Part shown: piece after piece, positions 1 through 8,277 of the stretch
How the letters are laid out: each line of letters opens with the position of its first letter
How positions within the stretch are numbered: position 1 is the first letter of the stretch
NCBI RefSeq assembly: GCF_011043525.1
Contig: NZ_JAAKGO010000006.1
Location: forward strand, 1-64,000
DNA length: 64,000 bases
Direction: 5' to 3'
Source: Sphingobacterium sp. SGG-5
Lineage (GTDB): Bacteria > Bacteroidota > Bacteroidia > Sphingobacteriales > Sphingobacteriaceae
Made by a program: the position numbers and the translations under genes
Notes under the pieces: generated by a model
Seen by the model: the letters and a program-made list of their open reading frames with translations, nothing else
Told to the model about the DNA's origin: nothing
Databases searched by the model: none

Positions 1-1
1 T

Positions 2-145
2 TTGCTGCAGCTGAACTTCGGTGACTTCGGTATCGGCTATAGCTACCAGTTCAGTCCGAACAGCCGTACATTGGACCAACGTATCTCCGTCAACACCCAT
101 GAGATCGGTCTGCGATATAGAGTCGGCGGCGTAGGGTTGTTATAG
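2..145 (+). CDS. PorP/SprF family outer-membrane protein, C-terminal fragment (runs off the left edge)
   Basis: The reading frame is open from the first bases and stops with TAG at 143-145, giving 47 residues. The visible end (FGDFGIGYSYQFSPNS ... THEIGLRYRV) has alternating beta-strand character, and the 'HEIGLRYR' ending is typical of PorP/SprF proteins, outer-membrane barrels linked to type IX secretion and gliding in Bacteroidota. Such proteins are usually about 300 residues, so only the last strands are here. The family call rests on this short tail and is moderate. Confidence 0.6.
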   Translation: MLQLNFGDFGIGYSYQFSPNSRTLDQRISVNTHEIGLRYRVGGVGLL

Positions 146-257
146 TCTACCTGTCAGGAGATTCTTACTACGGCGGAATAAAAAGAAATTAATTACTAAT
201 AATATTAGCATATATCGTGTGTATTTCTTATCTTTGAGTTACCAAAATCACTCAAAT

Positions 258-1267
258 ATGATAGGACAACCAAAATATATAGACCCCACTACAGATTACG
301 GTTTTAAGCGGATATTCGGATCAGAAGTCAATAAGGACTTACTGATAGCGTTTCTGAACGACTTATTTCGAGGGAGAAAGAAAATAAAAGAGCTGGTCTA
401 TAATAAAAATGAACATGTTGGTGTAACAGAGGAAACAGGAGCTGTTATTTTCGATCTGACTTGTACGGCAGATAACGGAGAGAAATTCATTATCGAAGTA
501 CAGCGCAGTGATCAGAAAAATATCAAACGCCGGATGTTGTACTATGGGAGTAAACTGATAGCGGACCAAGCTCCTAAGGGCAGGCGTCGGGAATGGGATT
601 ATGCTATTAGCGAGGTCTATGTTATTGTTTTGATGGATGGTTTTATGATGTCTGACGGAGATACGAGTGATTTTCTGCATGATATTTGTCTGTGTAACAG
701 AGATACAGGAAAAGTTTTCTATGAATATTTGGGATTTATTTATGTGGAACCCCGAAGGGCTCTATCATTCCATTAAAAACAAATATTCATGATAAATTGG
801 TTAACTTTGTAAAAGATGAATTAGGATTGGAAAGTGATCTGGATAGGTGGCTTTACGTGCTGAAGAATATGTCCAAGATGGATAAGTTACCGATTTATCT
901 ACGAAAGCCTATATTTGAGAAGTTATTCCGTATTGCTGAATATAGTAAACTAAATAAGGAGGAGCGCGAGATGTACGATATAAGTCTGAAAAACAAATGG
1001 GATGAATATTCCATCCGTCGAACGCAAGAACAGATGGTGGAAGAAGCTATAGAGAAGGGTTTGGAACAAGGCTTGGCACAGGGCTTGGAACAGGGTTTAG
1101 CAAAAGGTCTGGCGAAAGGCAGAAAAGAGGAACGTGCCAAGGCAGAAGCAGAGAAATTAGCCGAGAAACGTACTTCAGCTATAAAGATGTTGAAAGGTGA
1201 TTTTAATGTCGAAATGATTGCTGATATTCTCGGGCTCTCGGTTGAAGAGATCGAAAAGCTGAAGTAA
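258..1267 (+). pseudogene. Rpn/PD-(D/E)XK family putative transposase/nuclease, split by a frameshift
   Basis: The first half, from ATG 258, reads IDPTTDYGFKRIFGSE, then FDLTCTADNGEKFIIEVQ, then QAPKGRRREWDYAISEVYVI. This is the PDDEXK_2/Rpn (recombination-promoting nuclease) fold with its D and ExQ catalytic region. The frame ends at 774-776, just after FIYVE. The expected continuation, PKGSIIPL...DRWLYVLKNMSK..., follows in another frame and runs to 1267. The switch falls near 747-754 in a C-run (GAACCCCGAAG); one missing base would explain it. The C-terminus has the (E/A)(K/Q)GL repeats common in this family. Restored, the protein would be about 335 aa. It is either a real pseudogene or a homopolymer sequencing error. 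The family acts in RecA-independent DNA exchange and is often multicopy. Confidence 0.75.
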
Positions 1268-1291
1268 AAAGGTTTTTTATGGTAGCATGAA

Positions 1292-1334
1292 ATTAAGGGA
1301 AAGAAGCGGTTCATACCAGTTTCTTTCCCTTAAT
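1292..1334. terminator. Bidirectional hairpin between convergent genes
   Basis: A perfect 14-bp inverted repeat (ATTAAGGGAAAGAA at 1292-1305, TTCTTTCCCTTAAT at 1321-1334) with a 15-nt loop lies between the Rpn-type gene on plus and the DUF4374 gene on minus. A strong stem between convergent stop codons is best read as a shared terminator. Confidence 0.7.
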
Positions 1335-1348
1335 AGTTAGGGGTCTTA

Positions 1349-2587
1349 TTATTTTGTTAATTTGCCGAGGCCTTTGATGTAAGTTGCTTCGATTTCGACA
1401 CCCTTCTTAGCCGTAGCTGTCGTCACGTCGACTTCGTAGACATTCAGGGTGTTTCCAACCTTAGCAGGAATATATACTTTGTTACCTTCGACGAACATAT
1501 CTTCAGCTCCGTCATAAATAGGTGTGCTGGCCACTGCGGTAATCTTTTTCTCTACAACGTCGACGATGGCATACCGTAAGCCTGTCTGGTCCCATTGCGT
1601 CGTTTCCGCCTTGTCATGGATTTGTGCGAACAATTTGTTGTTGCCTACATAGACAGCCCGAATGATGCGCCCCCCATTAGCAATACCGGTAGTTTTGAAA
1701 TAATAATCCTCATCAAATTCGTCCGTGCCGGCTTTGATCTTCAGGATAGCTGGGTCTTTCATATCTTGGGTTTGTTCGAACCCGTATCCATCGTGTGAAA
1801 TGGTGTATAGATCACCGGATTCAGTAGCAAAAATTCCCGAGCGTAACAGCGGTGCGCCAGCAGGACCAGTGCGGGTATCGGTGATGAGCTTTTGGAATTC
1901 GAAGTCGGGATAACTGTATACGGCAACATAGTTGCGGCTTACATCTGGTGTGGCCCAAGCTTTGCTGATGGGAAATATCGTTTGAAAAGCCTGGTTGCCG
2001 CGAATGGCAATGCCCGAATGGTTCCACCCGTGACCATTGTCGTCTGCTTCATAAATGTCCTTTGTAGGCACAGTTACTTTATCTTCAATGCTGTTGGAGG
2101 CGACATCTACAAAGAAAAACTCGGCATTGCCGTCGTAATTGGCATCTGTAGCTACCTGTACGCCTAATAAGGCCTGTCCGTTGTCTACTGAAAGATAGTC
2201 GCTGGCGCCATTTTCAAAAACCAACCCTGTTTTTGCGACCAAGCGGCTTTGATCATTGATATAATACGCGTCTACATTGTTTACGCCCAGACCACCGATG
2301 CTGTAGAAGTTATTGCCGACGGTAATATATTCGCGGTAACCTTCCTGTAGAATACCATTGTTGATGAGCGATATTTTGCCGCTCAGCAGATTGCTGGTAT
2401 GTACGATATAGTTCGTTGAATTGTTTTCTGCATCGGTAACCCCTACACCTAATACATAGGTAGAGTTGCCCTCAATCAGTGGCCCTTCATTGCCATTATC
2501 CGGCACCGGATCTTTGCTACAAGATGTTGTGGCTACGGCCAGGCTTAAGGCCACAGCGGCATAAAAATGATGTCTTATTGTTTTCAT
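1349..2587 (-). CDS. DUF4374 lipoprotein, XusB-like siderophore-binding component
   Basis: A 412-aa protein with a lipoprotein signal (MKTIRHHFYAAVALSLAVATTSC; lipobox TTSC, Cys23) followed by a mature domain of the DUF4374 type, a beta-propeller-like surface lipoprotein. In Bacteroides the DUF4374 protein XusB binds ferric enterobactin and works with a TonB receptor (XusA) and a PepSY membrane protein (XusC). The same three types occur here: this gene is 9 bp downstream of the TonB receptor, and the PepSY gene is divergent beyond it. Function as a surface-exposed ferri-siderophore binder is inferred from that arrangement; the substrate is unknown. It probably shares a transcript with the receptor and ends at the hairpin at 1292-1334. 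Confidence 0.8.
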   Translation of the reverse strand: MKTIRHHFYAAVALSLAVATTSCSKDPVPDNGNEGPLIEGNSTYVLGVGVTDAENNSTNYIVHTSNLLSGKISLINNGILQEGYREYITVGNNFYSIGGLGVNNVDAYYINDQSRLVAKTGLVFENGASDYLSVDNGQALLGVQVATDANYDGNAEFFFVDVASNSIEDKVTVPTKDIYEADDNGHGWNHSGIAIRGNQAFQTIFPISKAWATPDVSRNYVAVYSYPDFEFQKLITDTRTGPAGAPLLRSGIFATESGDLYTISHDGYGFEQTQDMKDPAILKIKAGTDEFDEDYYFKTTGIANGGRIIRAVYVGNNKLFAQIHDKAETTQWDQTGLRYAIVDVVEKKITAVASTPIYDGAEDMFVEGNKVYIPAKVGNTLNVYEVDVTTATAKKGVEIEATYIKGLGKLTK

Positions 2588-2596
2588 ATTATTATT

Positions 2597-4807
2597 TTAA
2601 GAGTGTTTATTTATAAAATATCTGATTTTCACAGCAAAAGAACGACCCGGCTTCTGCAGTCGGTAGTTGTCGAACAATTTGCTGTCGGCGAGATTGTGGC
2701 ATTCAACGGCGATATTGTATTTTCCGTCGCGAAGGCTGTAATCAGCGAGTATACTATGTGCCCATTGACGGGGGATAATGTCTGTATTGTTTAACCCGAG
2801 CTGTTGCGGCGTCAGGTAATACTTCTCGATGAAGTTAACCAGGTAATGGATGTGCAGTGTGTTGCCCGTTTTGCCCAGGTTGCCTATACGCGTACCCAGA
2901 TCGAGATTGCCGAAAAGGTACGGAGTGTTTGGAATCTTGTAGCCATAGTTCAGGTTCTTCGTCTGAGAAGTACCACTTAAGTTGGTCGAATAAATAAATT
3001 CGGTCTTGTCAATGATATGTTGATAGCTGAGGCTGGCGTTGGCAAACAACAGCTCACGCCAGCTGTATCGGATCGCTGCCTCTGCGCCGGTGGTTTCTAC
3101 ATCGCCGACATTGATAAACTTCCGTCCTGTAGGCTGATTTCGGGCCTGTTCCAAGCGGATATAGTCCTTGGAATTTCGGTAAATAAAATTGGCTTCTGTC
3201 TGAAACCGATGGTCTTCTCCTAGTAGAAAGCCATATAAGGCCCCAACATTGATATTATCGCTTTTTTCCGGCTTGATGTTTTCATTCCGAATCGTAAAAA
3301 GCCCGTCACCGAGCAATTCGGAGGGTTCGGGAAGCCGATAGGTATGTTCGTATGAAGCTTTGAATTGAAGACTGCTCAACAGGTGATAGGTGCCGGCAAT
3401 GCCATAGCCGAGGTTATTGCGGTCAGTCGATATGCTTTGATATTCAGCGATATTATTTTGCGAAACATTTTCAAACGATTCCGCATGAAGTTTATAATAT
3501 TTGGCGAAAATGTTGGTTCGCAGGTTGCCAAAGCGGCTATCCAATCCGAGGCCGATATTTTGCTTTTGCAATCGTTGAGGCATTTTATAGGTGACATTAT
3601 CGGGGTCTTCTACATCGCTTGTCTTTCTTTTAAAATCAGTGAGCACATAATTCAAAGACAGGTTATGCTGCTTATGCAACGCATAGGACAGGTTAGCCGT
3701 AATCAGCCCATCGCGATCGTTGTTCATCTGTTGCGTCCGTTGACGCTCGGCGGTAATGCTGTTGGGGGTGGTCTCCTGTAGCCAGTTGTACACCAAACCT
3801 ACAGTGTCTATAAGGGCGTTCTTACTCGTGTTGTAGGCACTGTAGAGATTGAAGTCCAGTCCCTCGATAAAAAAGTCTGTTTTTTTGTATTTGAGTGTAG
3901 GGATAAGAGAGGAGCTATGCCTTGTCAGTGCGCCATAAACCTGTTCCATGACGACGCCCGTCTGGATATCTTTATCATTTTTTGATGCAATCAGCCCGAT
4001 AAAAAGCTGGTCTGCAAAAGACTTGTCCCGAAAGCCAACTTCCGCTTGTCCACCTATTGAGGCATAGCTGTCGTGAAACCGCTCTACCTCTTGTTCGGGA
4101 AGGTAAGTGTTGTTGCGGATCGGCCGTACATCCACCTTATAGTTGTTGTCCGAGTAGTTATAAAAACCATTAAAACGAACAGATAGTCCATTTTCGGGGT
4201 TCGTAACAGCACCGTTAAGACCGGCTTTGTGGGTATTGAAAGAACCTATGCTATAAGATACATCCAGGTAGTTGGGATTGTTGCGGGTGACTATGTTAAT
4301 AGCCCCACCCAGTGCATCGGCACCGAGAGTCATGGGAACAGCGCCTTTATAAATCTCAATGCGCTCCGCCATAGTGGCCGGAAAGTTGTTCAGCGACAGC
4401 GACGAACTAAAATTGTCCATCGGCATCCCATCGATAAAGAACTTGACAGATTTGCCACTAAAGCCATTCAACGAAAACCGAAAATCAGAACCCAAGCCAC
4501 CATCTTCACGAACCCGGATACCTGTCGTACGGGTCAGCAATTGGTTGAGGTCCTGCGTCGAGTTAAAATGTTTTGCTGTTTCGATAACATTGACGTTAAA
4601 AGGTTCTTCTTTCACTTTTCTGCCCGCTGTCTGTCCGAGGACCGTGACTTCGTCGATGTTTTTTGGGTCCGGTTGATCCAATGTGTCCTTAGCTGCCATG
4701 ATAGCGGAGACTTTGTCCTGTGCGTTTACCGTAAAAAAACAGCATATAAAGAGAAGCGCAATCGTGAGATTGTACGCTTTTTGAAAAATATTATTTTTTG
4801 GACGCAT
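2597..4807 (-). CDS. TonB-dependent outer-membrane receptor, XusA-like
   Basis: A 736-aa protein. Residues 1-29 form a Sec signal peptide ending in VNAQ. A TonB-box-like DEVTVLG follows near residue 52. The plug domain (about 65-175) contains LNQLLTRTTGIRVRE, GFSGKSVKFFIDGMPM and ERIEIYKGAVPMTLGADALGGAINIVTR, classic plug motifs. The remainder is a 22-strand barrel ending in the aromatic tail FAVKIRYFINKHS. There is no N-terminal carboxypeptidase-like domain, so this is a siderophore-type receptor, not SusC. It is the first gene of a two-gene minus-strand operon with the DUF4374 lipoprotein and is divergent from the PepSY gene. Likely role: ferric-chelate import; substrate not determined. Confidence 0.9.
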   Translation of the reverse strand: MRPKNNIFQKAYNLTIALLFICCFFTVNAQDKVSAIMAAKDTLDQPDPKNIDEVTVLGQTAGRKVKEEPFNVNVIETAKHFNSTQDLNQLLTRTTGIRVREDGGLGSDFRFSLNGFSGKSVKFFIDGMPMDNFSSSLSLNNFPATMAERIEIYKGAVPMTLGADALGGAINIVTRNNPNYLDVSYSIGSFNTHKAGLNGAVTNPENGLSVRFNGFYNYSDNNYKVDVRPIRNNTYLPEQEVERFHDSYASIGGQAEVGFRDKSFADQLFIGLIASKNDKDIQTGVVMEQVYGALTRHSSSLIPTLKYKKTDFFIEGLDFNLYSAYNTSKNALIDTVGLVYNWLQETTPNSITAERQRTQQMNNDRDGLITANLSYALHKQHNLSLNYVLTDFKRKTSDVEDPDNVTYKMPQRLQKQNIGLGLDSRFGNLRTNIFAKYYKLHAESFENVSQNNIAEYQSISTDRNNLGYGIAGTYHLLSSLQFKASYEHTYRLPEPSELLGDGLFTIRNENIKPEKSDNINVGALYGFLLGEDHRFQTEANFIYRNSKDYIRLEQARNQPTGRKFINVGDVETTGAEAAIRYSWRELLFANASLSYQHIIDKTEFIYSTNLSGTSQTKNLNYGYKIPNTPYLFGNLDLGTRIGNLGKTGNTLHIHYLVNFIEKYYLTPQQLGLNNTDIIPRQWAHSILADYSLRDGKYNIAVECHNLADSKLFDNYRLQKPGRSFAVKIRYFINKHS

Positions 4808-4830
4808 AACCCTCCGTCTTTTTTGTGTGA

Positions 4831-4891
4831 CAAATATAGGGTAATTTAGACTAATTTTAAATAGAAAATGTATTTTGTGTTAGTATATTTG
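4831..4891. promoter_or_regulatory. Divergent promoters with a central palindrome (candidate iron operator)
   Basis: Both directions show a -7 element of the Bacteroidota type TAnnTTTG: TATATTTG on minus (plus-strand CAAATATA at 4831-4838) for the TonB receptor and TATATTTG on plus at 4884-4891 for the PepSY gene. Between them, 4844-4862 is a 19-bp imperfect palindrome (ATTTAGACT-A-ATTTTAAAT, 7 of 9 positions matching). It lies where a repressor could cover the upstream elements of both promoters. Metal-dependent control is inferred from the genes served, not from a recognised consensus. Confidence 0.5.
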
Positions 4892-4918
4892 TGTCGGAAT
4901 AACAGTTTAGTGTAATTT

Positions 4919-6079
4919 ATGGCGAATAGAAAACCGAAGAAAAAAGGATTGATGCGACGTATCAATGACTGGCTCCACCTGTGGTTGGGGCTGGTGTCAG
5001 GAATCATCGTATTCATCGTGAGTATAACCGGTTGCTTCTATGCCTTTCAGCAGGAAATCAAAGACGCCGTGGAACCATGGCGTTTCGTCGAAGAAAGAAA
5101 CGCACCATTAGTTCCGCCGAGCCAGCTTCTGGACACGGCAGCCAAGTATATGCCCGATCAGCACCCTACCGGGCTGACGTATAGCCATTCGACGGGAGCC
5201 GCAGCTATTGGTTATGGGGGTATGGTAGGTGGCAAACGGACGTTTTCGGTTATCTTCATGAATCCTTATACGGCAGAATTTCTTAAAAAACAAACCCCTA
5301 TTGGTGGCGGTGAGTTTGATTTTTTTCGCTTCATCATCGATGGACATCGGGCTCTTTGGTTGCCCTATAACATCGGGCGTCCTGTTGTGGGGGTAGCGAC
5401 ATTGATCTTTGTCGTACTGTTGATTACGGGTCTGGTCATGTGGTGGCCCAGGCGTTGGAATAAAACGCATAAAGACCAAAGTTTTAAGATCCGGTGGAGG
5501 GCATCCTTTAAACGTGTAAACTATGATCTGCATAATGTGTTGGGGTTTTATAGTTTGGTGTTCGCCCTGATATTGGGTCTCACCGGCTTAGTGTGGAGCT
5601 TTACCTGGTTTGACCGCGCACTTTATTATGTAACATCCGGCGGAGAGGTAAAAGTGGGACACCATCATCCGCATTCGGATCTCGCCAATAAAGAGATAGC
5701 TTGGAATAGCGAGGTGAGTCCGTTGGACAAAGCGTGGTACCTGACTTTGGAGAAGACGGATGAGGTCAATGGCATGTATATGACGCCCTATCCGGCTGAT
5801 GATGACGATCCGATCGATATCACGGTATATCATGACAAAGGAAGTTGGTACGACCACAGTGAATATTTCTACGACCGTTATACGCTAGAGCCGTTGGAAA
5901 TGGAAGGCAGCCGGTATCGGGAGGCATCCTTTGCGGATAAATTGTCGATGATGAATTATGACCTGCATATCGGGTCGGTAGGAGGATTGTCCGGCAAAGT
6001 TTTCGCTTTTTTGATTAGCTTAGTATGTGCCAGTTTGCCTATCACCGGATTCTTAGTATGGTGGAATAAGAAAAAGTAA
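4919..6079 (+). CDS. PepSY-associated inner-membrane protein, XusC-like
   Basis: A 386-aa protein with four clear membrane segments (about 22-42, 155-176, 206-229, 361-381), a basic N-terminus and large periplasmic loops, as in PepSY_TM proteins. Histidines recur at membrane edges in a pattern suited to heme or metal coordination: H20 (WLHLWLG), H143 (DGHRALW), H205 (YDLHNVLGFY) and H350 (YDLHIGSVGG); there is also an HHHPH cluster at 248-252. Family members (FoxB, FsrB, XusC) act in siderophore-iron reduction or release at the inner membrane. Its position divergent from a TonB receptor/DUF4374 pair supports a role in the same ferri-siderophore pathway. The start ATG lies 28 bp after the -7 element. 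Confidence 0.85.
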   Translation: MANRKPKKKGLMRRINDWLHLWLGLVSGIIVFIVSITGCFYAFQQEIKDAVEPWRFVEERNAPLVPPSQLLDTAAKYMPDQHPTGLTYSHSTGAAAIGYGGMVGGKRTFSVIFMNPYTAEFLKKQTPIGGGEFDFFRFIIDGHRALWLPYNIGRPVVGVATLIFVVLLITGLVMWWPRRWNKTHKDQSFKIRWRASFKRVNYDLHNVLGFYSLVFALILGLTGLVWSFTWFDRALYYVTSGGEVKVGHHHPHSDLANKEIAWNSEVSPLDKAWYLTLEKTDEVNGMYMTPYPADDDDPIDITVYHDKGSWYDHSEYFYDRYTLEPLEMEGSRYREASFADKLSMMNYDLHIGSVGGLSGKVFAFLISLVCASLPITGFLVWWNKKK

Positions 6080-6135
6080 GTAACACACTACCTCAACTAT
6101 TTTGTATCTCACTTGTTTATTCATTATAAAACAAG

Positions 6136-6438
6136 ATGATGATGCAAGATCCAAAAAAAAATAACAGAGAGTCCGAAGAGGATAAAGATTTTCCTGGCTA
6201 TCCACATTATTCCAAAGACGAAGATATTTACAAACAGGAAGAGAAAGTGCCGGATGAGCGACTCGGTCAGTTGTCGGAATCGGAGGAGGAAGAGCGTTCA
6301 CTGGACGAAGGTTTGGATGTTCCGGGCGCTGAGTTGGATGACGATTTAGAAGAGATCGGTTCGGAAGACGAGGAAAACAACTACTACAGCCTTGGCGGTG
6401 ATAACCACGAAGACTTGGAGCAGAGTGAGGATTTTTAG
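6136..6438 (+). CDS. Small highly acidic hypothetical protein
   Basis: A 100-aa protein with no membrane segment or signal. It is dominated by D/E, Y and G with acidic runs such as SEEEERSLDEG and ELDDDLEEIGSEDEEN. It starts at one of three successive ATG codons (6136, 6139, 6142). Its last 14 bp overlap the GTG start of the phosphoesterase gene, suggesting translational coupling. No family recognised. Composition suggests a disordered, soluble cytoplasmic protein; function unknown. Confidence 0.65.
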   Translation: MMMQDPKKNNRESEEDKDFPGYPHYSKDEDIYKQEEKVPDERLGQLSESEEEERSLDEGLDVPGAELDDDLEEIGSEDEENNYYSLGGDNHEDLEQSEDF

Positions 6439-7255
6439 GCAAAGATCGTGGCTGTTGTATGTATTTCTCAGTGCATGCATGCTTATGGCGCAATGCCGAA
6501 AGCCCTTTCAGTTTTCGCTGCTTGAGGTGCGTCCGCTAGTTGAGCAGTTGAACCTACAAGCTATCGCGAGGATTGGTCAACTGCCGGTTGAGGAAAACTT
6601 TTCCTTTTTGTTGATCTCGGATACGCAGATTGGGTATAAGCAACTGAAAGACTTCGTTACACATGCCAATACGACCTATAGCACCGATGATATTGCCTTT
6701 GTCCTACATGGTGGGGACATCACGGACTTTGGGGCAAGCTATGAATACAACGATTATTTCAAGTTTACAGAACGGCTGAAATTTCCGATCGTGGCCACCA
6801 TAGGCAACCACGATATGTTGGGAAATGGTACGGCTATATACCGTAAGGCTTTCGGACCTGAGAATTTTACGTTTGACTTTGGGAAAAACAGATTTATCGT
6901 GTTCAATTCCAATTCGCGGGAGCGGGCTTTTGACGGCAGTACACCTGATTTAGGCTGGATCCGTCAACAGTTGGATAAGGAAGATCTGGATGAAATGGTC
7001 AACATATTTTATCTGTCGCATATCGATCCGCTATCGTCGGACTTTGATCCGGCGTTGAGTCAGGATTTTGCGCATCTTGTTGCGGATTCGGATAAGGCCC
7101 GTTTAGTGATGAACGGCCATGCCCATGCTTATCACCTCACGACACCATTTCAGGACAACTTACCTTATCTTATCATTCCGGCGATACATACACGATCCTA
7201 TGTCAAAGTCGATGTCGCAGACCATACCGTAAATATCCAACTTATCTCGTACTGA
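6425..7255 (+). CDS. Calcineurin-like metallophosphoesterase, predicted lipoprotein
   Basis: Start chosen at GTG 6425 because it gives a good lipoprotein signal (MRIFRQRSWLLYVFLSAC, lipobox LSAC, Cys18) with GGAG just upstream; length 276 aa. Metallophosphoesterase motifs in order: LISDTQ (about residue 66; Gln replaces the usual His of DxH), HGGDITD (about 96), IGNHD (about 126), YLSHIDP and NGHAHAY. These residues bind the dinuclear metal centre. It probably hydrolyses a phosphoester in the periplasm; substrate unknown. It overlaps the acidic-protein gene upstream, and its TGA overlaps the next gene's ATG by one base, so three genes form a compact operon. Confidence 0.8.
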   Translation: MRIFRQRSWLLYVFLSACMLMAQCRKPFQFSLLEVRPLVEQLNLQAIARIGQLPVEENFSFLLISDTQIGYKQLKDFVTHANTTYSTDDIAFVLHGGDITDFGASYEYNDYFKFTERLKFPIVATIGNHDMLGNGTAIYRKAFGPENFTFDFGKNRFIVFNSNSRERAFDGSTPDLGWIRQQLDKEDLDEMVNIFYLSHIDPLSSDFDPALSQDFAHLVADSDKARLVMNGHAHAYHLTTPFQDNLPYLIIPAIHTRSYVKVDVADHTVNIQLISY

Positions 7256-7836
7256 TGAAACGCTTTATATGGACGATACTATATATGCTTTTAGCTTTTT
7301 TTGCGGAAGGTCAATCAACAGATACGGCAAACTTTTTTCAAAAATTAACACCGGATAATATTAAGCTTCAGTTTGCGGGCAATATCGGTTTTCTTTCTAC
7401 GGGAATAGGTTATGCATCACCACAGAAACACTGGAAAGGAGATATCCTGTACGGTTTCGTACCAGCAAAATATGCCGCTGGCTCCACTCTACATCTTTTG
7501 ACGTTAAAGGGTAGATACGGGACACTCGACCGTAGCTACAGTCAGAACGTCAATATACAGTGGATCAATGTGGGCCTATGGGGTAACTACGCCTTTGGAG
7601 ATCGGTATTTTGTCCGGCTTCCCGAATATTATAGCCCCGGATATTACCTGATTCGGCCGGGTCTCAATATCGGTGTCTTTGTCGGCAGTGAAATCAAATA
7701 CAAAAATATTGGGGCGTATTACGAGTTGGGTACAACCGATAAGCAGCTGATCCATTTTTTCAAGAACCTGGAAGCTTTCTCTTTTCCCTATATGTTCAGC
7801 GCCGCAATCGGTGTAATCTATCATCTTAATCAATAA
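7255..7836 (+). CDS. Predicted outer-membrane/periplasmic protein, uncharacterised
   Basis: A 193-aa protein with a signal peptide (MKRFIWTILYMLLAFFAEGQ) followed by aromatic-rich alternating segments (IGYASPQKHWKGDILYGFVP, GLNIGVFVGSEIKYKN, FMFSAAIGVIYHL-like end) that suggest a small beta-barrel. Its start overlaps the stop of the phosphoesterase (TGATG), so the two are probably translated together. No family name can be given with confidence. Confidence 0.65.
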   Translation: MKRFIWTILYMLLAFFAEGQSTDTANFFQKLTPDNIKLQFAGNIGFLSTGIGYASPQKHWKGDILYGFVPAKYAAGSTLHLLTLKGRYGTLDRSYSQNVNIQWINVGLWGNYAFGDRYFVRLPEYYSPGYYLIRPGLNIGVFVGSEIKYKNIGAYYELGTTDKQLIHFFKNLEAFSFPYMFSAAIGVIYHLNQ

Positions 7837-7894
7837 TCGTATTGCGTCATGCGATATGCGTATTGGGAATAGTTGCCGATTGCGGACGTTGGGG

Positions 7895-8098
7895 TTAGCT
7901 TTTTCTTTCCCGCGGTCTGTCTGTAGGGTCGTTAGGTGTATCGTTCAGCTGTTCCTGCTGTGGATCTACACCAGCTTCGGCGTCGCCGTCGTGCTTGATG
8001 TCGGCATCCTCGATTACTTCGCCGTCTTTTCCTATCCTTACTTTCTTTTTCTTCTCCATCTCCTTGCCCACGAGCCTGTTTTCATTTTTTGTTGCCAT
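7895..8098 (-). CDS. Small charged hypothetical protein
   Basis: A 67-aa hydrophilic product with a lysine-rich first third (GKEMEKKKKVRIGKDGE) and an acidic, Pro/Asp-rich rest (DPQQEQLNDTPNDPTDRPRER). It lies convergent to the preceding operon. The opposite strand is also open (7856-8152) but encodes a Cys/Leu/Phe-rich product typical of an antisense shadow, so the minus-strand reading is preferred. No domain recognised. Confidence 0.5.
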   Translation of the reverse strand: MATKNENRLVGKEMEKKKKVRIGKDGEVIEDADIKHDGDAEAGVDPQQEQLNDTPNDPTDRPRERKS

Positions 8099-8151
8099 GA
8101 TCGTTGTGTTTTACGTTATTATAAAAACGTAGAAGGTACCCCTAGGTTGTA

Positions 8152-8277
8152 AAACACCCTGTATTCAGGTGTTTATACGGTTTGCTAACCGACGATATAC
8201 CGTAGTTTCACCTGAATGCTGTATGTCGACAACCTTGCTCCTAAAGAACCGTTCAACAAGCATAACATTAAATCATT
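8152..8277. other. Intergenic region with several short inverted repeats
   Basis: Three overlapping inverted repeats are visible: AACACC/GGTGTT around 8155-8173, TTCAGGTG/CACCTGAA linking about 8164-8171 to 8211-8218, and TACGGT/ACCGTA between them. They may form alternative hairpins ahead of the gene at 8278. No clear -7 element was seen here. Confidence 0.35.

Noticed and set aside
895..1314. Minus-strand frame of 139 aa opposite the Rpn C-terminus
   Set aside because: Antisense of the (E/A)(K/Q)GL repeat region; Ser/Phe/Pro-rich with no independent support.
7856..8152. Open frame on plus, 98 aa
   Set aside because: Composition (Cys, Leu, Phe, Val runs) is typical of the antisense of a Lys/Asp/Glu-rich gene; the minus-strand frame is more protein-like.
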